32,819 nt of DNA from Dolichospermum circinale AWQC310F (GCF_000426925.1 NZ_KE384664.1:88208-121026); one strand, 5' to 3'. Counted from the stretch's first letter, positions 1 through 9,392 are shown. The notes: generated by a model not told the origin, from the sequence alone. Numbers and translations are program-made.

Positions 1-125
1 CATAGTTTATTCTTTCCTAACTCCTGTGTAAATCCTAAAATCTATGCACAGCTAGATCAATGAAAAGTACGAGTCAGGGTAATTCATCAATTACCCCAAC
101 AACCTAGCAAATTATCAAGCGCAAA

Positions 126-1469
126 TTATAACGCTCCAGCGGCAGTTTTATCCAGTACACTATTACTTAAATGTCCAGTAATATTCATTGCTTGCAGAAC
201 CGGATAACCTTGACTACCAGCAGGATAATCAATCACACTCACAGCACCATTACCTTGACGGAAATTCCAGAAATTTTCTCCTGATAAACCAAGAATATGG
301 CACAATAAAGTTTTATTAGTGGCATCATGAGCGACCACCAAACCTAGTTGTAATTGCTGAGATTCGGCGGTTTTAATTATCGTATTCCAATCACTAACAC
401 TGCGTTCTCTTACCTGTTCTAGGTTTTCTCCTTCTGGCATCTGTACTTCTGCGGGTATTGTGCGCCACCTTTCTAATTCTCCGGGAAATTCCTGTTCAAT
501 TTCCGATTCAAATTTACCTTCCCACAGTCCATGACTAATTTCTCTTAAACCGGCAAACAGTTGCAAGTTTAAACTAGGATGATATTTTAAGATAATTTCC
601 GCCGTTTCCTTGGGACGGGACATAGTGCTACTAACTGCAAAATCAATATTCACATCTTTGAGAAATTCTGCGGCTTTTGCGGCTTGATTTCTGCCATTAT
701 CATTGAGGGGAATATCAATTTGTCCTTGAAACTTACCTTGACGATTCCATTCAGTTTCACCATGACGCACCAACAATAATCTTACCCCTTGATGACCGGG
801 ACGCAAAGAAGGGAAAGTTTCACCCAGATGTTGGGTTTGATTCATAGATTCTAACTGTACTGGTTCACCCAAACCACCAGCAAAATTTAAAACACTAATT
901 CCGCAGTTAGACTGTTGTAAACAATGGTAACGACTGGGGGAAATACCCAAAGCAGTGCTAATTAAGGCGCGATTAATCCCATTATGACCAACAATGAGAA
1001 TAGTTTCACCTTGATGTTGGGGAAGAATCTCTTGCCAAAATTGTTTAGCTTGGGTATATAAAGCTAAAACTGGGAAATGTTCTCTAGTTTCGGAATTTTC
1101 CTGTAAAACCATGCGAAATTCATGGGGAAGTTCCTTCCAGGTGCGGTAATCTGCTGTTAACTGTTCTTTGACCTCACTCGTCGTCATTCCTACCCAAAGT
1201 GGTAAATCAACTTCTACCAATTGTTCATCAATTTGAATTATAGGAGCTTGTGTAGCTAATTGACTGCGGATAATTTCTGCTGTTGATTTTGCGCGTTGCA
1301 GGGGACTACTATAAATAGCTTGAAATGAAATACTACTGAGGGCTTTACCTGCTTTACTGGCATCATCACAGCCCTTTGGGGTTAAAGATGACGCATCAGT
1401 ACGCCCTTGAATACGTTTTTCTATATTGTAGGTACTTTGTCCATGACGCACGATGATCACACGGGTCAT
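126..1469 (-). CDS. Tandem-domain histidine phosphatase (phosphoglycerate mutase-like)
   Basis: A 447-residue protein with two complete histidine-phosphatase domains in one chain. Domain 1 has the phospho-acceptor motif VRHGQSTYN near residue 7 and the second catalytic histidine in IVGHNGINRA. Domain 2 begins near residue 230 with LLVRHGETEWN and has VVAHDATNKT. Both domains keep the RHG histidine and the distal histidine, so both could be active. Members of this superfamily dephosphorylate small phosphoesters through a phosphohistidine; cyanobacterial relatives are annotated as phosphoglycerate mutase or phosphoserine phosphatase, and the real substrate is not visible here. The ATG is preceded by a good GAGG ribosome-binding site on the minus strand. 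It is probably cytoplasmic, as no signal peptide is seen. The gene is monocistronic, with no same-strand neighbour close by. Confidence 0.9.
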   Translation of the reverse strand: MTRVIIVRHGQSTYNIEKRIQGRTDASSLTPKGCDDASKAGKALSSISFQAIYSSPLQRAKSTAEIIRSQLATQAPIIQIDEQLVEVDLPLWVGMTTSEVKEQLTADYRTWKELPHEFRMVLQENSETREHFPVLALYTQAKQFWQEILPQHQGETILIVGHNGINRALISTALGISPSRYHCLQQSNCGISVLNFAGGLGEPVQLESMNQTQHLGETFPSLRPGHQGVRLLLVRHGETEWNRQGKFQGQIDIPLNDNGRNQAAKAAEFLKDVNIDFAVSSTMSRPKETAEIILKYHPSLNLQLFAGLREISHGLWEGKFESEIEQEFPGELERWRTIPAEVQMPEGENLEQVRERSVSDWNTIIKTAESQQLQLGLVVAHDATNKTLLCHILGLSGENFWNFRQGNGAVSVIDYPAGSQGYPVLQAMNITGHLSNSVLDKTAAGAL

Positions 1470-1604
1470 TTTTTTACTTTCCTCTTAAATAGCACTAATT
1501 TTACTACAAAATGTACCAGGAAGTCAGAATCAGGATATCCAGGATTAAAGGATGAAAACTTTGTATAATCATTGATATTAGTTTCATCTGTGGAGTTAAA
1601 TCTA

Positions 1605-2204
1605 ATGACCCAAACTACAACCACAAATTTAGAATTAATTCAGCCTTCAGCTAATCATCAGACCTTGACAGATGAGCAATTTATGTTATTGCAGGAAAAT
1701 AATAATCTTTATGAATATGTGAATGGAGAGCTAATTATTGTGGCAAACTCAGGTGTAGAACACGGCTACTTAGCTCTTACTATGGGATATTTTTTAACAG
1801 GCTTTGTGCGTGATCATAAGCTCGGTATAACTTGTGATTCCAGCACCGCTTTTAAAATGAAAACTGGTAACAAAAGATCCCCTGATATTGCTTTTATTTC
1901 TAAAGAAAGGTTACAAGGTTTAAAGCGACTACCCAAGGGTTTTTTTGATGGTGCTCCTGATTTAGCTGTAGAAATTATTTCTCCTAATAACACCTTTGAA
2001 GAAACTCATAATAAATTAGTAGAGTATTTTGAAAATGGAACTCGTTTAGCTTGGGTGATATTACCAGATGAAGAATGTGTATTGATTTACCACAAACCTA
2101 AGCCATCACAGCTTTTGCAATTGGAAGATAGCCTTGATGGAGAAAATGTTATTCCTAATTTTAGTCTTCCTTTGATAGAGTTATTTCAAGAATTATCTTT
2201 TTAG
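1605..2204 (+). CDS. Uma2 family (DUF820) putative endonuclease
   Basis: A 199-residue member of the Uma2 family, a PD-(D/E)XK nuclease-fold family greatly expanded in cyanobacteria. Recognisable blocks are YEYVNGELI near the N-terminus, RSPDIAFIS, and PDLAVEIISPNN followed by KLVEYFENG and AWVILPDE. The acidic residues of SPDIAF and the Glu of AVEIIS correspond to the expected metal-binding positions. The ATG at 1605 is chosen over an in-frame TTG at 1572 because GGAG (1592-1595) lies nine bases before it, whereas nothing supports the TTG. TATAAT at 1564-1569 is a plausible -10 box without a clear -35. The biological role of most Uma2 proteins is unknown, though they are often thought to belong to mobile or selfish loci. 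Confidence 0.85.
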   Translation: MTQTTTTNLELIQPSANHQTLTDEQFMLLQENNNLYEYVNGELIIVANSGVEHGYLALTMGYFLTGFVRDHKLGITCDSSTAFKMKTGNKRSPDIAFISKERLQGLKRLPKGFFDGAPDLAVEIISPNNTFEETHNKLVEYFENGTRLAWVILPDEECVLIYHKPKPSQLLQLEDSLDGENVIPNFSLPLIELFQELSF

Positions 2205-2294
2205 ATATAGCTGGTGTAAGCAGATCGCCTACAATAATTCTGTAGACAATCGCTGATATTATTTAGAACTCAAAACAGGCTGATTTTAATTTAT

Positions 2295-3134
2295 TTAATA
2301 TTTGCCTGTAAATACCCGTTCTGCAGGTCCTGTCATGTAAATCCGATTGTCAATTTCTGACCATTCGATTTCCAGGGGTCCACCGGGTAATTCAATCATA
2401 GCAGTGCGATCGCATTTATCATTCAATACCCCTGCTACTAAGGACGCACAAGCACCGGTGCCACAAGCGAGGGTAATTCCTGCACCCCGTTCCCAAACGC
2501 GCATTTTCAAGTAGTTGCGATTTACGACTTCAATAAATTCCGTATTGGTTTTTTTAGGAAATACCGGATGATTTTCAAATTCCGGACCAATGCTTTCTAA
2601 ATTAACTGCTGCCACATCTTCTACAAATGTGATACAATGAGGGTTACCCATGCTGACACAGGTAACATCCCAAGTTTTCCCAGCTACTTCTAAGGGAAGA
2701 TTAATGACTTGAGGCCCACTAGATGCTAAAGTAGTAGGAATTTCCGCTGCTAATAATCGCGGTTCACCCATATCTACTTTCACTTGACCATCATCTGTGA
2801 GTTGGGGTACAATCACACCTGCTAAGGTATGAATACTATATTTATCTTTAGTACGGTTAATGCCCTCTAATTCTGTCAAAAATACCGCTAAACAGCGAAT
2901 CCCATTCCCACACATTTCTGGTTCTGAACCATCAGAGTTAAAAATCCGCATAGTGTAGTCAGTGCCATTTTGTCCAGGAAGGGCGAAAATAACACCATCT
3001 GCACCGATGCCAAAATGGCGATCGCACCACTGTACGGCTTTCTCTGGTGTTAATACTGGTGTCAATGAGGAACGATTATCAATGAGAATAAAATCATTAC
3101 CGAGTCCGTGATACTTAGTAAATTCGATTGCCAT
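2295..3134 (-). CDS. dapF: Diaminopimelate epimerase
   Basis: A 279-residue enzyme that interconverts LL- and meso-diaminopimelate, the penultimate step of lysine synthesis and the supplier of meso-DAP for peptidoglycan. Both catalytic cysteines are present: Cys75 in MCGNGIRC and Cys224 in [10 protein letters not shown]. The N-terminal [11 protein letters not shown] block and GNPHCITF are also typical. An in-frame extension reaching 3188 was rejected because its 18 residues (starting [10 protein letters not shown]) do not resemble the family; the family's usual N-terminus [10 protein letters not shown] begins at 3134. The gene is divergent from hfq, with under 100 bp between the two starts. 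The two genes are also neighbours in other cyanobacteria. HIP1 octamers occur inside the gene near 2409 and 3018. Confidence 0.96.
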   Translation of the reverse strand: MAIEFTKYHGLGNDFILIDNRSSLTPVLTPEKAVQWCDRHFGIGADGVIFALPGQNGTDYTMRIFNSDGSEPEMCGNGIRCLAVFLTELEGINRTKDKYSIHTLAGVIVPQLTDDGQVKVDMGEPRLLAAEIPTTLASSGPQVINLPLEVAGKTWDVTCVSMGNPHCITFVEDVAAVNLESIGPEFENHPVFPKKTNTEFIEVVNRNYLKMRVWERGAGITLACGTGACASLVAGVLNDKCDRTAMIELPGGPLEIEWSEIDNRIYMTGPAERVFTGKY

Positions 3135-3226
3135 TTGTTGTTTTTTGATAAGTCGAAGATTAATTAATTTTATGCAGTAATTTGTCAATTGTCAGTGATG
3201 TAATAATTTTAACGATTACCAATAAT

Positions 3227-3448
3227 ATGACAACTAATCAATTTGATACAGGACTACCCAGCATTCGTCAAGTTCAGAACTGGATTAAAGAAAAAATAAC
3301 AGTCGAATTTAGACTAATGACTGGTGATTTAATCACAGGTCGGGTATTTTGGCAAGATCACAATTGCATAAGTGTTTTTAATGCTAATAATGAGCAAATT
3401 ACCGTTTGGAGACAGGCGATCGCCTATATGAAACCACTGAGTAATTAA
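3227..3448 (+). CDS. hfq: Cyanobacterial Hfq (Sm-like) protein
   Basis: A 73-residue protein matching the divergent cyanobacterial Hfq. An N-terminal helix (LPSIRQVQNWIKEK) is followed by the Sm1 strand set VEFRLMTGDLITGRVFWQDHN and the Sm2-like part ITVWRQAIAYMKPL. It lacks the YKHA motif of proteobacterial Hfq, as expected for this clade. Studied homologues in Synechocystis and Anabaena form hexamers, bind RNA poorly, and in Synechocystis Hfq docks on the type IV pilus motor base and is needed for motility. The ATG at 3227 gives the usual length; an in-frame start at 3182 adds 15 unmatched residues and would overlap the dapF upstream region. A HIP1 octamer lies in the coding sequence at 3416-3423. 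Confidence 0.88.
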   Translation: MTTNQFDTGLPSIRQVQNWIKEKITVEFRLMTGDLITGRVFWQDHNCISVFNANNEQITVWRQAIAYMKPLSN

Positions 3449-3515
3449 TTTAGTATCTTAAAAAAAGTTAGTTGCGTAAAATGCTCATAGTGATCTGATG
3501 TGAAAGGAGAATCTA

Positions 3516-3926
3516 ATGGAATTAGATACTGAATTTCCTGTTATTTTTGTTATGCAAGAGCATTATGAGCTTGCCAATAATGAGGTCATAGGGACTAATA
3601 CCAAGTTTTGGTTTAAGCATCAGGAAATTGGGTATTGCTTATATAAACAGAATAAATCACAAGAGATAGGACAGGATTGGGCAGAAAAAGTTGCATCTGA
3701 ATTATGTAAGCTTTTAGGATTACCCCATGCTATTTATTATCTAGCCGAGACTTGGGAAGGGAATTATGGTGTAGTTTCACCTTCATTCTTAGCGAAGGGC
3801 ATAACACTAATTCATGGCAATGAAATTCTCACTCCCATTGTGCCAAACTATCCCACATTTCAAGTACAAAATATTCTAGATTTAAACCAAAAGAAATTAC
3901 TTAATTTCCAGGAATTATTAACATGA
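3516..3926 (+). CDS. HipA-like kinase N-terminal fragment, catalytic part missing
   Basis: A 136-residue protein resembling the N-terminal half of HipA/CtkA-like kinases of the type with GT.TKFWF, DWAEKVASELCKLLGLPHA, YGVVSPSFL and LIHGNEIL blocks. From memory of the family, full-length members run to roughly 300 residues or more and carry a catalytic loop of the N-x-DRHH-x-NW type; nothing like that is present, and the chain stops about 35 residues after LIHGNEIL. It may be a truncated or internally deleted kinase, or a naturally short accessory subunit. A strong AGGAG ribosome-binding site precedes the ATG. The stop overlaps the start of the next gene in ATGA, so the two are translationally coupled. 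Kinase activity seems unlikely. Family assignment is by motif memory only. Confidence 0.65.
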   Translation: MELDTEFPVIFVMQEHYELANNEVIGTNTKFWFKHQEIGYCLYKQNKSQEIGQDWAEKVASELCKLLGLPHAIYYLAETWEGNYGVVSPSFLAKGITLIHGNEILTPIVPNYPTFQVQNILDLNQKKLLNFQELLT

Positions 3927-4693
3927 AAAAACTGCAAACATTATTCCTAGCGTGGCAAGATACCCATAGTCGTTCATGGTTTACCATTGGTAAATTAACT
4001 TATGATGGTAAAAAATACCGATTTGTTTATACCCAAGGTGCAAAAGAAGCCCAAAATATTTGCGATTTTCAACCTTTATACTCATTTCCTGATTTAGAAC
4101 AAGTATATACATCAATCCATTTATTTCCAGTCTTCTCTAATCGTTTGATGTCTCCTTCACGTCCTGATTATGCTAACTTTCTCAAATGGCTAAATATTCC
4201 AGAACAAGAAGATGATCACCTGGCAATTTTAGCCCGTAGCGGTGGAGAAAGAGAAACAGATAATCTTGCTGTTTTTCCATATCCAGAACCAGATACAGAA
4301 GGACAATATCAATTATACTTTTTTGCTCATGGACTACGACATTTACCAAAATGTGCCATTGAGCGAATTAATAATTGTGTGCCAGGAGAAAAGTTATGGT
4401 TAGCTCATGAATTTCAAAACCCTTATGATACTAAAGCATTAACTTTAAATACAGAAGATCATCATATTGTAGGTTATTGTCCGCGTTACTTACGAAGTGA
4501 AATCTTTGATCTGATTTGGAAAAACCCTAGTTTAGTGAGACTGGAAGTAGAGTGTGTCAATTTATCACCTACACCCCTTCAGTTTCGTCTATTGTGTCAT
4601 ATCACTGCTTTGTGTAATGATGATTTTCGCCCCTTTTCCAGTCCAGAATATCAACCGTTAATGGCAGATAATTATGAATTACTTCTGAGTTAA
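3923..4693 (+). CDS. HIRAN domain-containing protein
   Basis: A 256-residue soluble protein. Its C-terminal half, roughly residues 130-225, carries a HIRAN-like domain: FFAHGLRHLP, then GEKLWLAHEFQNPYDTKAL and HHIVGYCPRYL, the classic core with N-P-x-D-x-x-A-L. HIRAN domains in HLTF/Rad5 bind 3' DNA ends; in bacteria they occur as standalone proteins or beside nucleases and kinases. The N-terminal 110 residues (starting MKKLQTLFLAWQD) contain a W-F-x-I-G-K-L-T-Y segment that I do not assign to a family but which often precedes HIRAN in such proteins. The start overlaps the stop of the HipA-like fragment in ATGA, implying coupled expression. The function of the pair is unknown. Confidence 0.75.
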   Translation: MKKLQTLFLAWQDTHSRSWFTIGKLTYDGKKYRFVYTQGAKEAQNICDFQPLYSFPDLEQVYTSIHLFPVFSNRLMSPSRPDYANFLKWLNIPEQEDDHLAILARSGGERETDNLAVFPYPEPDTEGQYQLYFFAHGLRHLPKCAIERINNCVPGEKLWLAHEFQNPYDTKALTLNTEDHHIVGYCPRYLRSEIFDLIWKNPSLVRLEVECVNLSPTPLQFRLLCHITALCNDDFRPFSSPEYQPLMADNYELLLS

Positions 4694-4822
4694 AATTGTT
4701 TTATTTGTCTGATAGCGTGGTATAGCCATATCAGGAGTGACAGGACTTGAAGATTTACAGGATAATTATAATTATTAGTGATAATCTTATGTAAATTATT
4801 CTATCCTGAACATTCTTTCTAG

Positions 4823-6835
4823 CTATTTAATAGTGATTTTACCTTCAGCAAAGGCAATTAAAGCATTAAGTTCCTGGTTTGATCCTACCACCAACAAGCG
4901 ATCGCCTAAAAGAAATGTAGTTTGATAATTAGGATAATCTATTTCTTCACCATCAGCACGACGAATAGCCATTAAACTGACTCCAGTTAAATAACGCATA
5001 TTCACCTCTTCTAAGCTCATCCCAATCAAAGGAGAATTTGCTGGTAAATCATACCAACGACGATTCAGATCACGAGTCACCTTTTGTAAATACTGAGAAA
5101 CTTCAGCAGGGGAACGTTCAGGACGTAAATCTAGATAATGATTTTGGCGAATTTCCTGGATTTTCTGTTGTACCAAATCTGGCAACAAACCAACAGCAAT
5201 TAATAGATGATTTGCCATTTCTAAACTAGCTTCAAATTCAGGTTGTATTACTTCCTTTGCTCCCAATTGATAAAGAACCTCAATATTTTTATCTTGAGTA
5301 GCACGGACAACTGTATCTAATTCTGGACATAGCTCCAAAGCCCGTTTTAAACATAGTCGAATACTTGCTGGGTCTGGGAGAGCAATGGCCATACCTTGAG
5401 CGTGATTTACGCCAGCGGTTTCTAATACATGAAGACTGACAGAATTACCATAAACATAGGGTATACCTGCTTCTCGTAACTGCTGAATACGACTTTCCGA
5501 TTGGTCAATAACTACCACAGGTAATTGATATTGCTGTAATAACTTCACTAAATTCTGACCAATGCGGCCATAACCACAAACTACCACATGATTCTTCTGT
5601 GGTAAATCTGCCGAAAAATCAAGAGCTTGATCATTTACTAAATAGGGTTTAAGCCAAGGAATAGATTCCGCAAAATCGAATAAAAAAGGTAATAATCGCA
5701 GGACAAAGGGAGTTAACATTAAAGTAACAGCCGTAGTTCCCAAAATTAGTAAATATATGCGCCGAGAAACCAAACCCAAAGCTTGTCCTTCACTAGCGAG
5801 AACAAAGGAAAATTCCCCAATTTGAGCTAGTCCCAAACCAGCAATTAAAGCAGTTTTTAAAGGGTAGCGAAATAGCCTGACTAAAGGAGTAATAATTAAA
5901 AACTTACCCACAAAAACCAAAGCTACTAATCCCAGAATTAATTCCAGATTTTGCCACAAAAATACCGGGTCAATCAACATCCCAATGGCTGCAAAAAACA
6001 AACTAGCAAATATATCCCGTAAAGGTTCAACAATAGTTAAAGTTTCATCAGCATATTCTACCTCAGAAATCATCAAACCGGCGACAAATGCGCCCATTTC
6101 AATGGATAACCCTAAATATTCTGTTAGGAGCGCAATTCCCAAACAGATTGTTACCACACCTAATAAAAATAACTCCTTACTTTCCGTACCAGCTAATAAC
6201 CTTAATAAACGTGGAATTAACCAAATTCCCGCCGCATAAGCGCCAGCCGCAAATAAACCAATCTTCACCAAAGCCATAACCACGGCCACACCAATAGCTT
6301 CTCCTGGTTGATGAAGAGCAGGTAATACAGCTAACATTAATCCTAGAGCCAAATCCTGGACGACAAGAATCCCCAACATTACCTGTCCGTGGGGTGTTTC
6401 CGTTTCATTGCGTTCCATGAGGCATTTGAGGACTACAGCAGTGGAAGACAAAGACAAAATCGAACCCAGAAACACACCTTTAGCGGGTAAAGTTCCCCAA
6501 GCTCCCGTAACACCACAAACCAACACGGTGACGAGAATAGTGAGGATAATTTGTAAAGTACCACCTCCCAGAGCGATCGCCTTAACTTTCTTGAGTTCCG
6601 TCAAAGAAAATTCCACACCCAAAGCAAACAACAAAAAAGCCACCCCAAACTGGGCTAAAGTTTCCACCTGGACAATTTCCTTAATTAATCCCAGTCCAGT
6701 CGGTCCGACAACCATACCACCGATGATATATCCTAGTAAAACAGGTTGCTTTAACAGTGCTGCTAATAGACCACCGCAGGCTGCGACAGCAAACACTGAA
6801 ACCAAATCAACAATTAAGCGAAAATCTTCTTGCAC
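4823..6835 (-). CDS. Cation:proton antiporter, CPA2/KefB type with RCK domains
   Basis: A 670-residue inner-membrane antiporter. Residues 1 to about 385 form the Na+/H+ exchanger-type membrane domain with around 12 hydrophobic segments, including LLGYIIGGMVVGPTGLG and FLLFALGVEFSL. From about residue 410 an RCK-N (TrkA-N) Rossmann domain follows, with VVCGYGRIGQNL and VVVIDQSESR, then an RCK-C domain (NSPLIGMSLEEVN to LLGDRLLVVGS). The order matches KefB/KefC-like transporters that move K+ or Na+ against protons under nucleotide or redox control. The start codon is GTG (plus-strand CAC at 6833-6835) with a short purine run immediately before it, so the start is reasonable but not certain. It is transcribed alone. 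Confidence 0.9.
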   Translation of the reverse strand: MQEDFRLIVDLVSVFAVAACGGLLAALLKQPVLLGYIIGGMVVGPTGLGLIKEIVQVETLAQFGVAFLLFALGVEFSLTELKKVKAIALGGGTLQIILTILVTVLVCGVTGAWGTLPAKGVFLGSILSLSSTAVVLKCLMERNETETPHGQVMLGILVVQDLALGLMLAVLPALHQPGEAIGVAVVMALVKIGLFAAGAYAAGIWLIPRLLRLLAGTESKELFLLGVVTICLGIALLTEYLGLSIEMGAFVAGLMISEVEYADETLTIVEPLRDIFASLFFAAIGMLIDPVFLWQNLELILGLVALVFVGKFLIITPLVRLFRYPLKTALIAGLGLAQIGEFSFVLASEGQALGLVSRRIYLLILGTTAVTLMLTPFVLRLLPFLFDFAESIPWLKPYLVNDQALDFSADLPQKNHVVVCGYGRIGQNLVKLLQQYQLPVVVIDQSESRIQQLREAGIPYVYGNSVSLHVLETAGVNHAQGMAIALPDPASIRLCLKRALELCPELDTVVRATQDKNIEVLYQLGAKEVIQPEFEASLEMANHLLIAVGLLPDLVQQKIQEIRQNHYLDLRPERSPAEVSQYLQKVTRDLNRRWYDLPANSPLIGMSLEEVNMRYLTGVSLMAIRRADGEEIDYPNYQTTFLLGDRLLVVGSNQELNALIAFAEGKITIK

Positions 6836-6977
6836 CTTTTTAAATCAATAATTATTAACAACTATATAGATTCAGCATACAAAGTTTTATCCCTTTGCGG
6901 CGCGAGTTGGGATACAATCACAAGAAAATTTGGACTGACCACCCAAAAGTGATCAAGTCCCCATAGACGAAACTTAT

Positions 6978-8258
6978 TTACCTGTTACAAACCCGATAAC
7001 CAATATCCCGACGATAATACATTTGATCAAATTCAATTTCTTTAATACCTGCATAAGCTTGAGCTAAAGCTTCCTCGAAATCCGTACCCATTCCAGTTAT
7101 ATTTAACACTCTACCGCCATCCGTAACAATTTCCTGGTCTGCATTTAATTTTGTCCCCGCATGAAACACGGTCGCTCCGGCTGTATCTGCTGCTACTAAG
7201 CCATTAATTACCTTACCCTTGAGGTATTCTCCCGGATAACCGCCAGAAGCAGCCACTACTGTCGCTGCTGCACCCTGTTTCCAAACAATTGGTGGCATAT
7301 CTACCAAGCGCTGTTCTATACAAGCTAGAATCAGATATTCTAAAGGTGTTTCCAGTAACGGTAAAATTACTTGGGTTTCAGGATCACCAAACCGACAGTT
7401 AAATTCTAAAACTCGAAAATCACCATCTGGTGTAATCATTAACCCCGCATACAAAACGCCTCGGTAGTCAATTCCCCTAGCTTGTAAAGCGGAGATAGTT
7501 CTTTCTAATACCTCTGTTTGCACTCGTGCCATTAACTCCGCTGTAGCAATGGGCGCAGGAGCATAAGCACCCATACCTCCAGTATTGTCTCCAGTATCAC
7601 CTTCACCGACACGCTTGTGATCCTGAGCAGGTAACAACGGCCGAATTGTTAAACCATCAGTTAGAGCTAAAATAGATACTTCTTGTCCCAGTAAACATTC
7701 TTCAATTACCACAGAATTACCAGCACTACCAAACTGTCCTTTAAAAATGGCCTCAATGGCTGCTTCAGCTTGGGCAATGTTTTCGGCAACTGTGACACCT
7801 TTACCAGCAGCTAAACCATCGGCTTTAATCACAATGGGCGCTCCTTGGTCATGAATGTATGCCTTTGCTGAGGCAGCTTCCGTAAATACCGCAGCTTTGG
7901 CCGTAGGAACTCCCGCTTCTGCCATTAATGCTTTAGCCCAGGCTTTACTTGCTTCTATTTGCGCCCCGGCTTTGTTTGGACCAAATACCATTAAGCCTTG
8001 ATTTTGCAGATAATCGGTAATTCCCTGAGCTAAAGGCACTTCTGGACCGACAACTACTAAAGAAATACTATTAGCGATCGCATATTTACTGATACCTGCA
8101 AAGTCATCTACCGCTAAGGACAAGTTTTGACAACCCTGCATAGTTGCTGTACCCCCATTACCTGGTACACAGACAACTTGCTCAATTTGATCAGATTGTA
8201 GCAATTTCCACGCTAGAGCGTGTTCCCGTCCCCCATTCCCGATAACTAAAACTTTCAC
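6978..8258 (-). CDS. purD: Phosphoribosylamine--glycine ligase
   Basis: A 426-residue GAR synthetase that joins glycine to 5-phosphoribosylamine with ATP in purine biosynthesis. The N-terminal MKVLVIGNGGREHALAWKL is the family signature, followed by VVGPEVPLAQG, the ATP-grasp region IVIKADGLAAGKGVTVAE and the metal-binding VLEFNCRFGDPETQ. Length is normal. Translation starts at GTG, preceded by a clear GAGGAAA ribosome-binding site six to nine bases upstream on the minus strand. No other purine genes are adjacent, as is usual in cyanobacteria. A HIP1 octamer lies near 8075. Confidence 0.97.
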   Translation of the reverse strand: MKVLVIGNGGREHALAWKLLQSDQIEQVVCVPGNGGTATMQGCQNLSLAVDDFAGISKYAIANSISLVVVGPEVPLAQGITDYLQNQGLMVFGPNKAGAQIEASKAWAKALMAEAGVPTAKAAVFTEAASAKAYIHDQGAPIVIKADGLAAGKGVTVAENIAQAEAAIEAIFKGQFGSAGNSVVIEECLLGQEVSILALTDGLTIRPLLPAQDHKRVGEGDTGDNTGGMGAYAPAPIATAELMARVQTEVLERTISALQARGIDYRGVLYAGLMITPDGDFRVLEFNCRFGDPETQVILPLLETPLEYLILACIEQRLVDMPPIVWKQGAAATVVAASGGYPGEYLKGKVINGLVAADTAGATVFHAGTKLNADQEIVTDGGRVLNITGMGTDFEEALAQAYAGIKEIEFDQMYYRRDIGYRVCNR

Positions 8259-8574
8259 TTATTTCCTCGCGCGTAATCAAGCAAAACGAGTATATATGAT
8301 ACCATTTTCAATTGTCCAAGCTGGTAATCTGGCTAGATTTAGGGTTTGTGTGCCAAACGAGCGATTGCACAATTATATTATGATAATATGCTCTTAGTTT
8401 TATCCCAGATGCTATTTATAGTTTTATCATGGTTGTATGATAAGCTTAAATTATATAAAATCAATAATACTTTTGATATTTATAACTTTTAGCAATTTGC
8501 CTTTAATTTTAGCCATAAATTTGCTCAGAAATGATCTAATTTAAGCGATTACTAGGCCGTCCTTCGCTATCGCA
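8259..8574. other. Gene-free interval between purD and the TumE-like pair
   Basis: This AT-rich stretch has no convincing ORF or RNA gene. The only structure I see is a short perfect inverted repeat, TTATCAT-N6-ATGATAA at 8424-8443, which lacks a T-run and is a poor terminator. The purD promoter presumably lies at the left end. Confidence 0.4.
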
Positions 8575-8979
8575 CTAACTTAATTGAGATTTTATATGTC
8601 CAGAAATTTGTCTTAAAATTTCTTCAATATCAACAGGTAAATATGGAAAAACGGAATCTTCATAACCATCATGTAAATGATGGGGATAGGTTGAAATTTC
8701 AGGATGATGGGGTGCGTTATCCCAACGTTTTATTAGTTCTCTATTTTCAGTTTGCCAATGGAAACTATATTTAATTATTTCTACTTGTCCTGATACTATT
8801 TGCCAAAATTCAAACATTTCTAAAAAGCTACCATCTTTTAATGTCAGACGATAACGCCATAGTCCTTTATCAGTTTGTGATTCTTCTCGAATAATCGTTA
8901 CATTTACGACTTCTGGACAAAGTGCAATTACAGATTTTATCCATGCCAAATAGTCATCAGCATTTCTAACATTTTTCAT
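8575..8979 (-). CDS. TumE-like (DUF6516) putative toxin
   Basis: A 134-residue protein resembling the TumE/DUF6516 family of toxin-antitoxin proteins. Supporting segments are the N-terminal DYLAWIKSVIALCPEV, a central strand pair (WRYRLTLKDGSFLEMFEFW), EIIKYSFHWQ, and the histidine-rich RWDNAPHHPEISTYPHHLHDG block that typifies the family. The His-rich patch could form a nuclease active site; that is inference, not shown here. Its start codon overlaps the stop of the upstream 99-residue gene in ATGA, the usual order for a toxin translated after its antitoxin. The mode of action of this subfamily is not known to me. Confidence 0.7.
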   Translation of the reverse strand: MKNVRNADDYLAWIKSVIALCPEVVNVTIIREESQTDKGLWRYRLTLKDGSFLEMFEFWQIVSGQVEIIKYSFHWQTENRELIKRWDNAPHHPEISTYPHHLHDGYEDSVFPYLPVDIEEILRQISGHIKSQLS

Positions 8980-9275
8980 AAAGCTTGTTCTAATTTATGG
9001 ATTTTTTTTAAAATATCTTTGCGTAGTTCACATAAGCCGAACCACTCAAAAAAATCCATTTCATCTCCTAAATTTCCTGAGTTAAATTGTTCTAAAAATT
9101 GTTCAGAAGCTAGTTGATATTTTTTCTCAAATTTATCTATATCTAAGTTATAAATAGCGAGTTTTTGACCATAACGGGTTAAAATTACATTTAAAAGTTG
9201 TCCAATAATTCTATCTAATTCTGTGTTGTCGCTACAGTTTTCACTCAACAGTTCTAATTTTTCTAATGTATTCAT
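8976..9275 (-). CDS. Probable partner (antitoxin) of the TumE-like protein
   Basis: A 99-residue, acidic, mostly helical protein (starting MNTLEKLELLSENCSDNTEL), with the helix LDRIIGQLLNVILTRYGQKL and an acidic stretch GDEMDFFEWFGL. It has no recognisable DNA-binding motif; the TumA antitoxins described with TumE are helix-turn-helix proteins, so this partner type is different. Role as antitoxin is inferred from position: it precedes and overlaps the TumE-like gene by four bases. Starts at ATG; no strong ribosome-binding site is seen, and the upstream sequence is very AT-rich. Confidence 0.6.
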   Translation of the reverse strand: MNTLEKLELLSENCSDNTELDRIIGQLLNVILTRYGQKLAIYNLDIDKFEKKYQLASEQFLEQFNSGNLGDEMDFFEWFGLCELRKDILKKIHKLEQAL

Positions 9276-9392
9276 AATTATATATATGTTTTTAGTGAAG
9301 TTTTTCTTGATTATACACTATTCGAGGCAATAAATATCATATATGGGTGCGGCTCTTTTAGGAAGACAAAATACTACATCCGCGTCTGGGGA

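Noticed and set aside
6408-6851. A 147-codon plus-strand frame inside the antiporter gene
   Set aside because: It is antisense to a well-supported membrane protein; its composition is the reverse complement of hydrophobic codons.
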